From contig JARUKX010000005.1 in NCBI GenBank assembly GCA_029688825.1, forward strand, positions 1-64,000: a stretch of DNA of 64,000 bases, read 5' to 3'. Below the pieces are notes generated by a model. It ran no database searches. It was given only the letters and a program-made list of their open reading frames with translations, and was not told where the DNA came from. Positions 43,326-52,857 of this stretch are shown in pieces. Within the stretch, counting starts at the first letter, position 1, and the number at the start of each line of letters is the position of its first letter. A program made the position numbers and the translations under genes. Origin of the DNA: Haloarculaceae archaeon H-GB1-1 (lineage in GTDB: Archaea > Halobacteriota > Halobacteria > Halobacteriales > Haloarculaceae).

Positions 43326-44987
43326 TCACACCGCAGTGAGCGAGAGGACCACCATAGTTCCGCGGGGGTCGGCGGTCTCGAACCCGAGCTCACCGCCGGA
43401 CGCGTTCACGATCCAGTACACCAGCCAGAGGCCGATTCCGCTTCCGTGTTCGAGCGGCGTCTCCAGCGAGTCGCCGAGCACCTCGTACTCGAGGGAGGGG
43501 ATTCCGGGTCCGTCGTCGGTGACCGCCAGTTCGACGGTTCCGTCACGGCGGGTGGCGGAGAGTTCGACGGTCGGTTCGTCGGTGTCGTTGTGGACGATGG
43601 CGTTCTCGACGACGTTCTCCAGGGCCGTTTCGAGAAGCGATTCGTCAGCTGCCTGGACGGTGACTCCGTCGGGAACGTCGTCGAGGAGGTCGGCGGATGG
43701 ATGGCGATGCTGGTATCGCGCGATGACGCGGTCGACGAGGGTCGACAGGTCGACGTCGATGGGGTCGAGCCGTCGGGGTTCGAGCGTCGATTCGATCCGG
43801 CTGGCCTTGTCGCTGAGTGCCGCGACGTCGTGGGCCGTCTCCGAGATAGTCGCGGCGTAATCCCTGCGCTCGTCGTCGAGCGACTCCTCCAGGTGCCGGG
43901 CGTAGCTCAGTATCGTCGCCATGTCGTTTCGGAGATTGTGCCGGAGCAACCGATTCGAAACTTCGAGTCGCTGCTCGTAGGCCTTCCGCTGGGTCACGTC
44001 CCGGAAGGCGACGAGTTCGCCGATGTGCTGGTCGTGGTAGTCGGTGAGCGGCGACCGGCGCACGGAGTAGTACCGTGACGAACCGCCGACCGTCGTTTCG
44101 TAGATCGCCCCGTCGGAGAGGTCGGACTCGGGGAGCGCCTCATCGGTCGCCATGCCGACACGGAGGTCGGTATCGAGTATCTCACGGACGTTCTGGTTGT
44201 ACTCCGTGAGGACGCCGTCGTCGTCGAACACGAGGACGCCGTCCCCGAGTTCCGCGATCATGTGCTTGCGGGCGACCGGGGCGAGGTCGAGGAAGTTGTA
44301 TCGGAAGAGTGCAAGTGCGAAGAGAACGCCTGTTAGGGTGAACGTCGACGTCGTCAGATCGAGGTTGGGGACCGGCGACAGTCCGATCGTGAAGGCCGCG
44401 TTCGCCGCGAGCGGCAGGAGGGCACCCGCGACGAGAATCGCGGCCTGCCGCTTGTACAGTCGCGAGGCGTCGAAGAAGACCTGGACGAGCAGGGCCACGC
44501 CTGCGAGTACCAGTCCGTAAGCGTAGGTGATGTGGACGAGGTATCCGAGCGCGAACGCAGGTTCGGCGATGACGAGGGCTGCCGTGCGGTCGAACGTTAC
44601 GTCGGTCCAGACGAGGTGGTGGTAGTCGTTCGTCCAGAGCAGGACGTTGATGAGTATCGGGTCGAGCGCGAGGAGGGCGCTTCGCCGTTGGGTCAGCCAC
44701 TCGTCGCGGTTCGAGTACGCGACGGTCAACACGAACCAGAGCGTGGGTATGGTCACGCTCACGGCGACCCCGATTCGGTACCAGAACAGCTGATGGCCGA
44801 GCCTCGGCGAACTCAGTTGGACGACGTACAACAGCGACCACAGCCCGACCGCGCTCATCAACACGGCGAAGGGCCCGGCGACGGGCTCCGAGCGGTGCTG
44901 CAACGTGACGACCACCACCAGCACCATCGAGATCAGCCCTGCCAGTAAGGGTGCAAGCAGGTACACCGACCACTGCTCCAACGCCAT
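43326..44987 (-). CDS. Membrane sensor histidine kinase with PAS domain
   Basis: 553 residues. About seven hydrophobic helices (1-230) of the archaeal 7TM sensor type are followed by a PAS domain (about 240-335, VLVFDDDGVLTEYNQNVREI), a short helical region with H-box LLRHNLRNDM (about 347), and HATPase with ENVVENAIVHND, DDGPGIP and GSGIGLWLVYW. The H-box is the HNLRND variant frequent in haloarchaea. Signal unknown; the adjacent receiver-PAS protein may be its partner. Confidence 0.9.
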   Translation of the reverse strand: MALEQWSVYLLAPLLAGLISMVLVVVVTLQHRSEPVAGPFAVLMSAVGLWSLLYVVQLSSPRLGHQLFWYRIGVAVSVTIPTLWFVLTVAYSNRDEWLTQRRSALLALDPILINVLLWTNDYHHLVWTDVTFDRTAALVIAEPAFALGYLVHITYAYGLVLAGVALLVQVFFDASRLYKRQAAILVAGALLPLAANAAFTIGLSPVPNLDLTTSTFTLTGVLFALALFRYNFLDLAPVARKHMIAELGDGVLVFDDDGVLTEYNQNVREILDTDLRVGMATDEALPESDLSDGAIYETTVGGSSRYYSVRRSPLTDYHDQHIGELVAFRDVTQRKAYEQRLEVSNRLLRHNLRNDMATILSYARHLEESLDDERRDYAATISETAHDVAALSDKASRIESTLEPRRLDPIDVDLSTLVDRVIARYQHRHPSADLLDDVPDGVTVQAADESLLETALENVVENAIVHNDTDEPTVELSATRRDGTVELAVTDDGPGIPSLEYEVLGDSLETPLEHGSGIGLWLVYWIVNASGGELGFETADPRGTMVVLSLTAV

Positions 44988-45057
44988 CCCGTCTCACCTC
45001 TCGCGCGTTCGATAGTAAAAGTAGGGGGGCAATCACCGAACGGCGAGGGCCGCGTCG

Positions 45058-45921
45058 TCAGTAGAACTCTCGAACGAGGTCCATCGCGCCCTCGGGCGCG
45101 CCGTCGGGAATCTCCGACATGTTGCTGTCGATGCCGTGGCGCTCGCTGTAGGGGACGCTCTCGTCGTCCTGATAGATGACGCCCATGTACTCCTTGTCGG
45201 CCTCCAGAATCTTGTCCTTCGCCGACTCGCGGTCGTTGGGGCTGTGGTTCGTCTCGTCGAGGTCGACGATGGCGTCGCGGAAGTAGTTGTAGGTGTCGAC
45301 GTCGTTGAACGTCACGCAGGGGCTGAACACGTTGACGAAGCCGAAGCCGTCGTGTTCGATGGCCTGCTGGACGATCTCGGTGTGTCGCTGGGAGTCCGAG
45401 GAGAACGACTGCGCGATGAACGTCGCGCCGGAAGCCAGCGCCAGCGCGAGCGGATTGACCGGCGGCTGGCTCGGTCCCTCAGGCGTCGTCGAGGTCTCGA
45501 AGTCCGAGCGGGAGGTCGGCGACGCCTGTCCCTTCGTCAGGCCGTAGATGCGGTTGTCCATGACGACGTAGGTCATGTCCACGTTCCGGCGGACCGCGTG
45601 GACGAAGTGACCTGCGCCGATGGAGTAGCCGTCGCCGTCGCCGCCCGCGACCATCACTTCGAGGTCGGGGTTGGCGAGCTTGACGCCGGTCCCGACGGGG
45701 AGCGCCCGACCGTGGACGCCGTGGAGCGCGTAGGAACGCATGTACGTCCCGATCTTGCCGGAACAACCGATACCGGCGACGACGAACGTGTTGTCGGGGT
45801 CGTTGCCCGTGTTCGCCAGGGCCTTCATCATCCCGTTCATCGTCCCGAAGTCGCCGCAGCCGGGACACCAGGTGGGCTGTACGTCGGACTTGAAGTCGGT
45901 GAATCGAACGTCGGAGCTCAT
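45058..45921 (-). CDS. korB: 2-oxoacid:ferredoxin oxidoreductase beta subunit
   Basis: 287 residues. Thiamine diphosphate-binding subunit: TWCPGCGDFGTMNGMMKAL, then the GDGD motif VMVAGGDGDGYSIGAGHFVH with downstream Asn. It pairs with KorA to oxidise a 2-oxoacid, probably 2-oxoglutarate in the TCA cycle, reducing ferredoxin. Haloarchaea use this enzyme instead of a dehydrogenase. Four-base overlap with korA. Substrate choice between 2-oxoglutarate and pyruvate is by general similarity only. Confidence 0.9.
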   Translation of the reverse strand: MSSDVRFTDFKSDVQPTWCPGCGDFGTMNGMMKALANTGNDPDNTFVVAGIGCSGKIGTYMRSYALHGVHGRALPVGTGVKLANPDLEVMVAGGDGDGYSIGAGHFVHAVRRNVDMTYVVMDNRIYGLTKGQASPTSRSDFETSTTPEGPSQPPVNPLALALASGATFIAQSFSSDSQRHTEIVQQAIEHDGFGFVNVFSPCVTFNDVDTYNYFRDAIVDLDETNHSPNDRESAKDKILEADKEYMGVIYQDDESVPYSERHGIDSNMSEIPDGAPEGAMDLVREFY

Positions 45922-47681
45922 TGTGCCACCTCGCCGGTCTCGGCGAGAACGTCTTTGACCTCTGCCGCGAGTTCGTCCGCCTTGAAGCGGACGCCCGTGT
46001 ACTTGTTGATGCGCTCGACACGGGTGAGCGTGTCGTGTTCGATGAGGTCCGCGAACGGACCGTTGGCGTTACACTCGACGACGATGGTCGTCTCGGAAGC
46101 GTCGATCTCCTCGCTGAGGTCGGGTCGCGGGAAGATGTACGGGACCGAGATGAACCGCACGTCGTAGCCGTCGTCTTCGAGCAGGGTGAGCGCCTCCGTC
46201 ATCGCGCCCTCGTTCGAGCCCCACGAGATGACGAGCGTGTCGGCTTCGGGATTGCCGAACTCCCGGTAATCAAAGTTCTCGCGCTCGCGTGCGGTGTCGA
46301 CCTTGCGGTCCCGTTTGTCGACCTGCTCGACGCGAACCTCGGGGTCTTCCGTTCGGCGGCCGAGCGCGTCGTGTTCGAGGCCGGTCGTCATGTGCGCGCC
46401 GCCGCTCGTGCCCGGGAACGCGCGCGGACTGACGCCGTCCGCCGTCGGGAAGTGCGGCTGGAACTGTTCGTTCTCGTTCTGCCAGTCTGCGATGGACTCC
46501 TCGTCGACGACCTTCCCGCGCTCGACCTCGACCTCGTCCATGTCGAACTCCTCGGGCGGGTACGTCTGCTCGGTGACCGCCAGCGAGAGGTCCGACGTGA
46601 GATAGACCGGAATCTGGTACTTCTCGGCGAGGTTGAACGCCTCGATGGTCTTGTGGAAACACTCGGCGACGGTGGTCGGCGCGAGGACGAACCGCGGGAC
46701 CTCGCCGTGACCGCCGTGGAGCAGCATGTTCAGGTCGCCCTGTTCCTGCTTCGTCGGCATCCCGGTCGAGGGGCCGGAGCGCATCACGTCGACGATGACC
46801 AGCGGCGTCTCGCTCGTCGCGACGAGCCCGAACGTCTCGGTCATCAGGTCGATGCCGGGCCCGGACGTGGCCGTCATCGAGCGTGCGCCCGCGCGTGCGC
46901 CACCGAGGGCGAGGTTGATCGCCGCCAGTTCGTCCTCCGCCTGGACGACCGTCCCGCCGAACTGTTCGATGCGGCCGGTCAGATACTCCATCACTTCCGT
47001 CGCTGGCGTGATGGGATAGCCCGCGTAGAAGCGACAGCCCGCCGCGATCGCGCCCATTCCGATGGCCTGGTCGCCGTTGAGGAGGACGTAGTCCTCGTCG
47101 GTACAGATGAGTTCGTACGGATAGTCGTAGTCGAACTCCTCCTCGACGTACTCCCGGCCGAGTCGAGCCGCCGTCTCGTTGTTCTCGACGATGGCCTGTC
47201 CCTTGCTCCCGAATCGTTTCTCCAGGGCTTCGTCGAGGTTCTCGATGGGGAACCCTGCCACTTCACACGCTGCGCCGAGGGCGACGACGTTGCGCATGAT
47301 GGCCCCGCCGGCCTCCTCGGCCAGTCGCTTCAGCGGAACCGGGAGTCCGATCATCTCGTCCGGAATCTCGACGTCGCGCATCGTCGAGCGCTCGTCGTCG
47401 TAGATGATGAAACTCCCCTCGTGGAGTTCGTCCATGTTCTCCTCGATGGTTCGTTCGGTCAGTGCGATGAGGATGTCGAGTCGGTCGACGACGCTCTCGA
47501 CGGGTTCGGCCCCCGTGCGGACTTTGTACGCCGTGTATCCCCCACGAATACGTGACGCGAAGTCCTTGGACGTGAATACGTGCCGCCCAGCGCGTGATAA
47601 TGCCTGCGCAAATATCTTCCCCGTAGAATCGATGCCGTCGCCGGCTTCACCACCAATCGCCCAGTTAAGGTCGTCGGGCAT
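45918..47681 (-). CDS. korA: 2-oxoacid:ferredoxin oxidoreductase alpha subunit (gamma-alpha fusion)
   Basis: 587 residues. The N-terminal gamma domain (about 1-190: WAIGGEAGDGIDSTGKIFAQ, then SRIRGGYTAYKVR) is fused to the alpha domain (about 200-587: CRFYAGYPITPATEVMEYL, TSGPGIDLMTETFGL, PTKQEQGDLNMLLHGGHGE). The ATG at 47681 gives the conserved LNWAIGGEAGDG opening; the frame upstream is unsupported. First gene of korAB. Confidence 0.93.
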   Translation of the reverse strand: MPDDLNWAIGGEAGDGIDSTGKIFAQALSRAGRHVFTSKDFASRIRGGYTAYKVRTGAEPVESVVDRLDILIALTERTIEENMDELHEGSFIIYDDERSTMRDVEIPDEMIGLPVPLKRLAEEAGGAIMRNVVALGAACEVAGFPIENLDEALEKRFGSKGQAIVENNETAARLGREYVEEEFDYDYPYELICTDEDYVLLNGDQAIGMGAIAAGCRFYAGYPITPATEVMEYLTGRIEQFGGTVVQAEDELAAINLALGGARAGARSMTATSGPGIDLMTETFGLVATSETPLVIVDVMRSGPSTGMPTKQEQGDLNMLLHGGHGEVPRFVLAPTTVAECFHKTIEAFNLAEKYQIPVYLTSDLSLAVTEQTYPPEEFDMDEVEVERGKVVDEESIADWQNENEQFQPHFPTADGVSPRAFPGTSGGAHMTTGLEHDALGRRTEDPEVRVEQVDKRDRKVDTARERENFDYREFGNPEADTLVISWGSNEGAMTEALTLLEDDGYDVRFISVPYIFPRPDLSEEIDASETTIVVECNANGPFADLIEHDTLTRVERINKYTGVRFKADELAAEVKDVLAETGEVAQ

Positions 47682-47701
47682 TGTAAGTACGAACTTCCAA
47701 C

Positions 47702-47712
47702 CCGCTAAGCAA
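47702..47712 (-). promoter_or_regulatory. TATA-like box of korAB
   Basis: Minus strand TTGCTTAGC, about 26 bases before the korA ATG; consistent with a leaderless start. Confidence 0.35.
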
Positions 47713-47836
47713 AAGGCTTCTGTCCTTATGGGAGGTATGACCATCGGTTACATACCACGTTCACCGCGATTTCGAACGTGGATCTCGCTGTTGCGGGAGC
47801 GAAAACGCCTTCCCGTCGAGAATCCACCCGGACAAC

Positions 47837-48472
47837 ATGGAAGATACCCCAGTCACCATCGCGGCCGTCAGCGACGTCGGCCCGGACGCGATCGCGCTCG
47901 AGTTCGAGACGCCCGACGGCTTCGAAGCCCGTCCCGGACAGTTCGTCAAGCTCACGCTGTCCGTGGACGGCGAGGACGAATCTCGGTTCTACACCCTCTC
48001 CTCGCCCGACGTGGACGGGAGCTTCGAGATAACGGTCGCCATCGACCCGGAGGGAGAGGTCGGACCGCACCTGCTGGACCTCGAAGCCGGCGACGACGTG
48101 CGACTCTCCGGCCCGTTCGGCAACGCCTACTACGAGGACGAGGACCGCGTCGTCGTCATCGCGGGCGGTCCCGGCGTCGGCCCGGCCATCGGTATCGCCG
48201 AGCGCGCGCTGGCCGACGGCAACGAGGCCGCCGTGGTCTACCGAGACGCTGCACCGCTTCACGAGGACCGACTGGACGCCATCGAAGCGAACGGCGCGTT
48301 CGTCCGCGTGCTCGACGCAGACGCCGACCTCACGCCCGCCGTGACCGACGCGCTGGAAGACGGCGAGCAGGTGTTCGTCTACGGCTTCGCCGACTTCCTC
48401 AGCGACGCCACGGACGCCATCGCCGCAGCGGGCGGCGAACCCGACGCCGCGAAGGTCGAGAACTTCGGCTAG
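47837..48472 (+). CDS. FAD-binding oxidoreductase (ferredoxin/flavodoxin reductase fold)
   Basis: 211 residues. FAD domain with RFYTLSSPDVDG (the RxYT/S motif) and RPGQFVKLTL; NAD(P) domain with VVVIAGGPGVGPAIGIAERA. No 2Fe-2S domain and no Cys cluster. It might pass electrons between NAD(P)H and ferredoxin. Lying next to ferredoxin-dependent KorAB makes that attractive, though it is divergent from them. Confidence 0.85.
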   Translation: MEDTPVTIAAVSDVGPDAIALEFETPDGFEARPGQFVKLTLSVDGEDESRFYTLSSPDVDGSFEITVAIDPEGEVGPHLLDLEAGDDVRLSGPFGNAYYEDEDRVVVIAGGPGVGPAIGIAERALADGNEAAVVYRDAAPLHEDRLDAIEANGAFVRVLDADADLTPAVTDALEDGEQVFVYGFADFLSDATDAIAAAGGEPDAAKVENFG

Positions 48473-48487
48473 TCGGACCCGTTCTGG

Positions 48488-49012
48488 TCACTCGCTGTCG
48501 GTTACGAGTGCCTGCCGAACTTTCTCGGCTGTATCGCGGTCGTCGACGACGAGGAGGAACTGTCCATCCCAGTCGCCCTCGGCTATCTCGGCCGCCAGCG
48601 ACCCAGCGATGTCGTAGCGGCCCGTTTCTTCGCCGTCGAACTCGACGACTATCTCGAACGCCTCTCTGTCCTCGTCGACCCCGTCGGTCCGGAACGTCTC
48701 GCTGACCGACGCCGTCGCCTCGTCCGACAGCGTGATCGGAACGGAGTATCTTCCGCTACGCTCTTTGACGGCACCGACGTTCCTGACGTCGCCGCCATCG
48801 AAGAGAAGATGACGCTCGTCGGGGCCGTCGAGCCAGACCACGAACCGCTTTTCCCGACCGGTCGTCCCTTCGTTGTGGGACGTCGTGGCCGATTCACTCC
48901 CGTTCCGGTCTGTGTCCATCGAATCTCCCGTCCCGGCACCCTGACAGCCCGTGAGTGCCAGGGCTGCGGTGCTCGTGACTGCCCGGAGGACGGTTCGTCT
49001 GGAGGGCGACAT
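48488..49012 (-). CDS. Tat-exported lipoprotein of unknown function
   Basis: 174 residues. Twin-Arg signal SPSRRTVLRAVTSTAALALTGC with a lipobox (LTGC, Cys 22), then a Ser/Thr-rich linker (about 23-52) and one small domain (KRFVVWLDGPDERHLLFDGG, then alternating strands). Expected outside the membrane, anchored by lipid. No family recognised. Confidence 0.75.
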   Translation of the reverse strand: MSPSRRTVLRAVTSTAALALTGCQGAGTGDSMDTDRNGSESATTSHNEGTTGREKRFVVWLDGPDERHLLFDGGDVRNVGAVKERSGRYSVPITLSDEATASVSETFRTDGVDEDREAFEIVVEFDGEETGRYDIAGSLAAEIAEGDWDGQFLLVVDDRDTAEKVRQALVTDSE

Positions 49013-49104
49013 GGCCGAACGTTCTCATTCACTGCCACAAATGCATTCTGACTGGAGGGGCGAGCGAACTCGTTCGATGGGCAACGGCGTCGACGGCGGT
49101 CCGG

Positions 49105-49380
49105 TCACGCGACCTTGATGAACGTCGCGTTGCCGTCCTGGTGCAGTCTGATCCGGTAGCCCGCGTAGGTGAACGAGACTTCGACCTGCGCTTCGGGGGC
49201 CGGAGGGTTCGAGAAGACGTTGTCCACCATCCCGTCCACGGTCTCGTGCACCGACGGGAGTTCGTCGACTTCGACCCCTTCGAGGTCGGCAATCGTCTCG
49301 ACGACGTCGTAGACGGGGTCCTGCAGGGACGGGTCGAACGTGTAGTGGTAGGTTGGGCCGTCTTCACTGGAATCGCTCAT
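49105..49380 (-). CDS. HalOD1 output-domain protein
   Basis: 91 residues, a stand-alone HalOD1-type domain: VYDVVETIADLEGVEVDELP, then VDGMVDNVFSNPP and VSFTYAGYRIRLHQDGNATF. The domain is common in haloarchaeal signal-transduction proteins; role not known. A TATA box at 49403-49411 suits a leaderless start. Confidence 0.82.
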   Translation of the reverse strand: MSDSSEDGPTYHYTFDPSLQDPVYDVVETIADLEGVEVDELPSVHETVDGMVDNVFSNPPAPEAQVEVSFTYAGYRIRLHQDGNATFIKVA

Positions 49381-49402
49381 AGCTTAGTGTACGCAGGCGA
49401 CG

Positions 49403-49411
49403 GTATTTTAG
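49403..49411 (-). promoter_or_regulatory. TATA-like box of the HalOD1 gene
   Basis: Minus strand CTAAAATAC, about 27 bases before the ATG at 49380. Confidence 0.5.
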
Positions 49412-49514
49412 GTTGGGTAGGGTTGACATATCTGACTACCGCTGTGCAGGTATCCGGTGGCCACACGGGGACGTTCCCAGAGCGTTCCGCTGGCGACCGC
49501 TCCGAAGGGCCGGT

Positions 49515-49904
49515 TCAGTGTTCCCCGACGAACTCGACCAGCACGCCGCCGGTCGAAGCGGGATGCAGGAAGGCGACCTCGTGGCCCCACGCACCGGGGC
49601 GCGGTTCCTCGTCGATCAACTCGACGCCGCAGTTTCGGGCCGTGTCGAGCGCGGCCGCGACGTCGGCGGTCGAGAGCGCGACGTGGTGGATGCCTGGTCC
49701 GTTGCGGTCGAGGTAGCGGGCGACGGTTCCGTCCTCGTCGAGCGGTTCGAGGAGTTCGAAGTAGCTTCCCTCGAGTTCGAGGAAGACCACACGCAGGTCG
49801 TCCAGTTCCTCCTCGTGGACGAGCGGCGCGTCGAGCAGGTCGCCGAACAGGTCGGCAAGGGCGTCGGCGTCGTCGGTGGCGATGCCGGTGTGGTGGAACC
49901 TCAT
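49515..49904 (-). CDS. mce: Methylmalonyl-CoA epimerase
   Basis: 129 residues, one VOC-fold unit. MRFHHTGIATDDADALADLF with a metal-ligand His, VVFLELEGSYFELLEPL with Glu, PGIHHVALSTADV with His, and GVLVEFVGEH with Glu. Converts the 2S and 2R forms of methylmalonyl-CoA for the mutase encoded just upstream. The start MRFHHTGIA is conserved; the open frame before it is not. Confidence 0.92.
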   Translation of the reverse strand: MRFHHTGIATDDADALADLFGDLLDAPLVHEEELDDLRVVFLELEGSYFELLEPLDEDGTVARYLDRNGPGIHHVALSTADVAAALDTARNCGVELIDEEPRPGAWGHEVAFLHPASTGGVLVEFVGEH

Positions 49905-49941
49905 ACGAGAGGGTGACCCCGCCGGGACAAAAATCGGTGGG

Positions 49942-50451
49942 CTACTCGGCGAGGCGGTCGTCCAGTCCCTGCTCGAACCGGCCGAAGGCATCGGCGAACG
50001 GCCCGGAGACTGGGTCGTGGATGAGGCCGGCCGCTTCGAGGGCCTCGACGAGCGCCGCCAGCGGCCGCCGCTCGCCGAACGGCTGGGCGTGCAGTTCGAA
50101 CGACCCCTCGTGGAACTCCAGATATCCGCTCAGGAACGCGGCCACGCAGTCGTTCTCCAGCAGCGGCCCGCCGCGGTCGAACAGCACAGTTCCCTGGGCG
50201 GGCAACAGACAGAGCGTCACGTCCCGCTCGTCGGTACTGAGTTCGGTCACGACGAACCCCTCGTTGACGACGCGGCGGCCGAAGTGCCAGACGGTCTCGC
50301 CGTCACAACAGATGGAGCCGGTCGCCATCAGATACGATTGAACGCGTTCGCGTGCGGCCGCGGTCTCGGCGAGTGCGAGTCGGTCCGAAGACTCTCCATT
50401 CCGGAGCGGTTCGTCGACGAGTTCCCCGACAGCGATTCCCCCACCGTCCAT
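49942..50451 (-). CDS. Unknown protein between epimerase and mutase
   Basis: 169 residues. No signal peptide, membrane segment or metal motif. Notable stretches are SYLMATGSICCDGETVWHFG, VVNEGFVVTELSTDERDVTL and NDCVAAFLSGYLEFHEGSFE. Genes on both sides belong to methylmalonyl-CoA metabolism and read the same way (gaps of 37 and 42 bases). A part in that pathway is inferred from position only. The first 30 residues may be over-predicted; a later start is possible. Confidence 0.65.
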   Translation of the reverse strand: MDGGGIAVGELVDEPLRNGESSDRLALAETAAARERVQSYLMATGSICCDGETVWHFGRRVVNEGFVVTELSTDERDVTLCLLPAQGTVLFDRGGPLLENDCVAAFLSGYLEFHEGSFELHAQPFGERRPLAALVEALEAAGLIHDPVSGPFADAFGRFEQGLDDRLAE

Positions 50452-50493
50452 GGCCAGAGCAATGGACGCGGGCGAGCGTAAGCGTTGCGCCGT

Positions 50494-52176
50494 CTAGACG
50501 GCCGCACCGGGGCGGTACTCCCCGAAGACGTCGCGGAACACGTCGCATATCTCGCCCGTCGTCGCGTAGGCTTTCACCGCGTCGACGACGTAGGGCATGA
50601 CGTTCGCGTCGCCCTCGGCGGCCTCGCGGAGCGCCGCCAGCGCGTCGTCGACCGCCTCGCCGTCGCGCTCCTCGCGCACCGCAGCGACGCGTTCGCACTG
50701 GCGGCGTTCGTCCTCCTCGGAGACGGTTTCGAGGTCCGCGTCCGGGTCCTCCTCGACCGTGTACTCGTTGACGCCGACGATGACGCGTTCGCCCGAGTCG
50801 ATCTCGCGCTGGCGCTCGAAGGCGACGTCCTGGATCTGGCGCTGGACCCACTGCGATTCGATCGCTTCGCGCATCCCACCCTTCTCGTCGACGGTATCGA
50901 GGAGATCGAACGCATCGGCCTCGACCTCGTCTGTCAGGCTCTCGACGTAGTAGCTCCCGGCGAGCGGGTCGATGGTGTCGGCGACGCCGGACTCGTGGGC
51001 GAGAATCTGCTGCGTTCGGAGCGCGGTCCGGACGCTCTGCTCGGTCGGGAGCGAGAGAGCCTCGTCCTTCCCGTTGGTGTGGAGGCTCTGCGTGCCGCCG
51101 AGGACGGCAGCGAGTGCCTGATACGCGACCCGAACGACGTTGTTCTCGACCTGCTGGGCGGTCAACGTCGAGCCGGCGGTCTGCGTGTGGAACTTCAGCT
51201 GTTTCGCGGCGGCGGTCTCGGCGCCGAATCGCTCCTCCATGATGGTGGCCCACATCCGTCGCGCGGCGCGGAACTTCGCGACCTCTTCGAGGACGTCGTT
51301 GTGCGCGGCGAAGAAGAACGACAGTTGGGGGACGAACTCGTCGATGTCGAGGCCTGCTTCGAGGGCGGCCTCGACGTACTCGATGCCGTTACCGAGCGTG
51401 AACGCGAGCTCCTGTGCGGCGGTCGCGCCGGCCTCACGGATGTGATAGCCGGAGATAGAGATCGTGTTGAACTTCGGCACCTCGTCGGCACAGTACTCGA
51501 AGACGTCGGTGATGATGCGCATCGACGCCTCCGGCGGGTAGATGTAGGTGTTGCGCGCGACGTACTCCTTGAGGATGTCGTTCTGGATGGTTCCGCGGAG
51601 CTGCTCGCGCGGGACGCCCTGCTGGTCGCCGATGGCGATGTACATCGCGAGCAGCACGCTCGCGGGGGCGTTGATCGTCATCGAGGTCGAGACCTCGTCG
51701 AGCGGTATGCCTTCGAAGACGGTCTCCATGTCCCGAAGCGAGTCGATGGCGACGCCGGACTTGCCGACTTCTCCCGCGGCCAGTTCGTGATCGGAGTCGT
51801 AGCCCATCTGGGTCGGCAGGTCGAACGCCATGGAGAGGCCGGTCTGACCCTGGTCGAGGAGGTAGTGATACCGGTCGTTGGTCTCGGCGGCGGTCCCCAT
51901 CCCCGCATACTGTCGCATCGTCCAGAGGCGACCGCGGTACATGGTGGAGTAGACCCCACGTGTGAACGGCTCCTCGCCGGGGAAACCGAGGTCGTCGTCG
52001 TAGTCGAGGTCGGCGACGTCGGCGGGCGTGTACAGGCGCTCGACCGGCGTTCCCTCGGTGTCGGTCGTGAACGTCTCCTTGCGCTCGCCGAACCGGTCCA
52101 GCGTCGGGTCGAGGGTCTCGGACTCCCACTCGCGCTTGCCCTCGCGGATCGCGTCGAGGTCCTCGGGGTCGAACAT
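50494..52176 (-). CDS. mcmA1: Methylmalonyl-CoA mutase, large (catalytic) subunit
   Basis: 560 residues, the TIM-barrel substrate domain. Landmarks: [76 protein letters not shown] and [13 protein letters not shown]. The B12-binding domain (DxHxxG) is absent, so a separate small subunit must exist elsewhere, as is usual in archaea. The start [10 protein letters not shown] precedes the conserved EWESETL. Interconverts methylmalonyl- and succinyl-CoA with adenosylcobalamin, the cofactor made by genes at 53144-60202. Confidence 0.95.
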   Translation of the reverse strand: MFDPEDLDAIREGKREWESETLDPTLDRFGERKETFTTDTEGTPVERLYTPADVADLDYDDDLGFPGEEPFTRGVYSTMYRGRLWTMRQYAGMGTAAETNDRYHYLLDQGQTGLSMAFDLPTQMGYDSDHELAAGEVGKSGVAIDSLRDMETVFEGIPLDEVSTSMTINAPASVLLAMYIAIGDQQGVPREQLRGTIQNDILKEYVARNTYIYPPEASMRIITDVFEYCADEVPKFNTISISGYHIREAGATAAQELAFTLGNGIEYVEAALEAGLDIDEFVPQLSFFFAAHNDVLEEVAKFRAARRMWATIMEERFGAETAAAKQLKFHTQTAGSTLTAQQVENNVVRVAYQALAAVLGGTQSLHTNGKDEALSLPTEQSVRTALRTQQILAHESGVADTIDPLAGSYYVESLTDEVEADAFDLLDTVDEKGGMREAIESQWVQRQIQDVAFERQREIDSGERVIVGVNEYTVEEDPDADLETVSEEDERRQCERVAAVREERDGEAVDDALAALREAAEGDANVMPYVVDAVKAYATTGEICDVFRDVFGEYRPGAAV

Positions 52177-52325
52177 CGTCAGGAGGTTTCGAGGGCTGAC
52201 CCTTATACTGTTGGGAGCAGGTCGGTAACGGGCGCGAGGACGACAGTGGCTCCCGATCGAGGCGATATCACGAGTGATATCTGAACCAGTAGCGTGATGG
52301 CGGACGACGAGATAGCAATGATGGC

Positions 52326-52616
52326 ATGCCAAGTGGTACCGACCACCACACACTGGAGCTCGTCTGGGAGGACGGGACCCGCCAGACGGTCGAGACCGAC
52401 GAGGAGGCGACCATCCTCGAAGCGACCGACGACGCCGACATCGACCTTCGACACGGCTGCCGAAAGGGAGAGTGCGTCAGCTGTACTGGGCCGTTGCTCG
52501 ACGGAGATGTCGAGTACGACCGGGAGCCAGCGGCACTGAACGACGAGCAACGACGCGAGGGGTTCGGCCTGCTGTGTATCGCCCGGCCGACGACGGACTG
52601 TCGCGTCGAGCTCTGA
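52326..52616 (+). CDS. 2Fe-2S plant-type ferredoxin
   Basis: 96 residues. Cluster motif CRKGECVSC followed by LLCIARP gives C-x4-C-x2-C...C; the beta-grasp is read in [21 protein letters not shown]. Electron carrier of the cytoplasm. After its TGA the same frame stays open for 80 more codons, with coding-like third positions, as far as the stop at 52854. Confidence 0.88.
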   Translation: MPSGTDHHTLELVWEDGTRQTVETDEEATILEATDDADIDLRHGCRKGECVSCTGPLLDGDVEYDREPAALNDEQRREGFGLLCIARPTTDCRVEL

Positions 52617-52676
52617 ACGCACGCCCTCCCGGAGGCGTTTCCGAACCTCTGGCGGCGGGAGGAGCGCGAGGCCGAA

Positions 52677-52856
52677 ATGCAGAAGCTCGAACGGGCACGT
52701 CGGAGACTCCGTATCGTGGACGACCCCGACGTCGAGGAGGCCTCACACATGGACCACCTCCGAGGCGCGATGGCGACGTTCCCCAATCTTCACGAGGTAA
52801 ACGAGGCGTATCACCGGCTGAAGAAAGCGTACGAGCAGGCAGACGGCGACGAGTAG
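52677..52856 (+). CDS. Small helical protein in frame with the ferredoxin
   Basis: 59 residues, MQKLERARRRLRIVDDPDVE then SHMDHLRGAMATFPNLHEVN and AYHRLKKAYEQAD. Predicted helical. It lies in the same frame as the ferredoxin, 60 bases beyond its TGA. The interval (52617-52676) also reads like protein (ALPEAFPNLWRREEREAE) and has GC at 18-19 of 20 third positions. So this may be the tail of a longer ferredoxin cut by a stop codon, or a coupled gene. Confidence 0.5.
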   Translation: MQKLERARRRLRIVDDPDVEEASHMDHLRGAMATFPNLHEVNEAYHRLKKAYEQADGDE

Positions 52857-52857
52857 C

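Noticed and set aside
45921-47555. 544-codon open frame antisense to korA
   Set aside because: Composition artefact opposite a clear gene.
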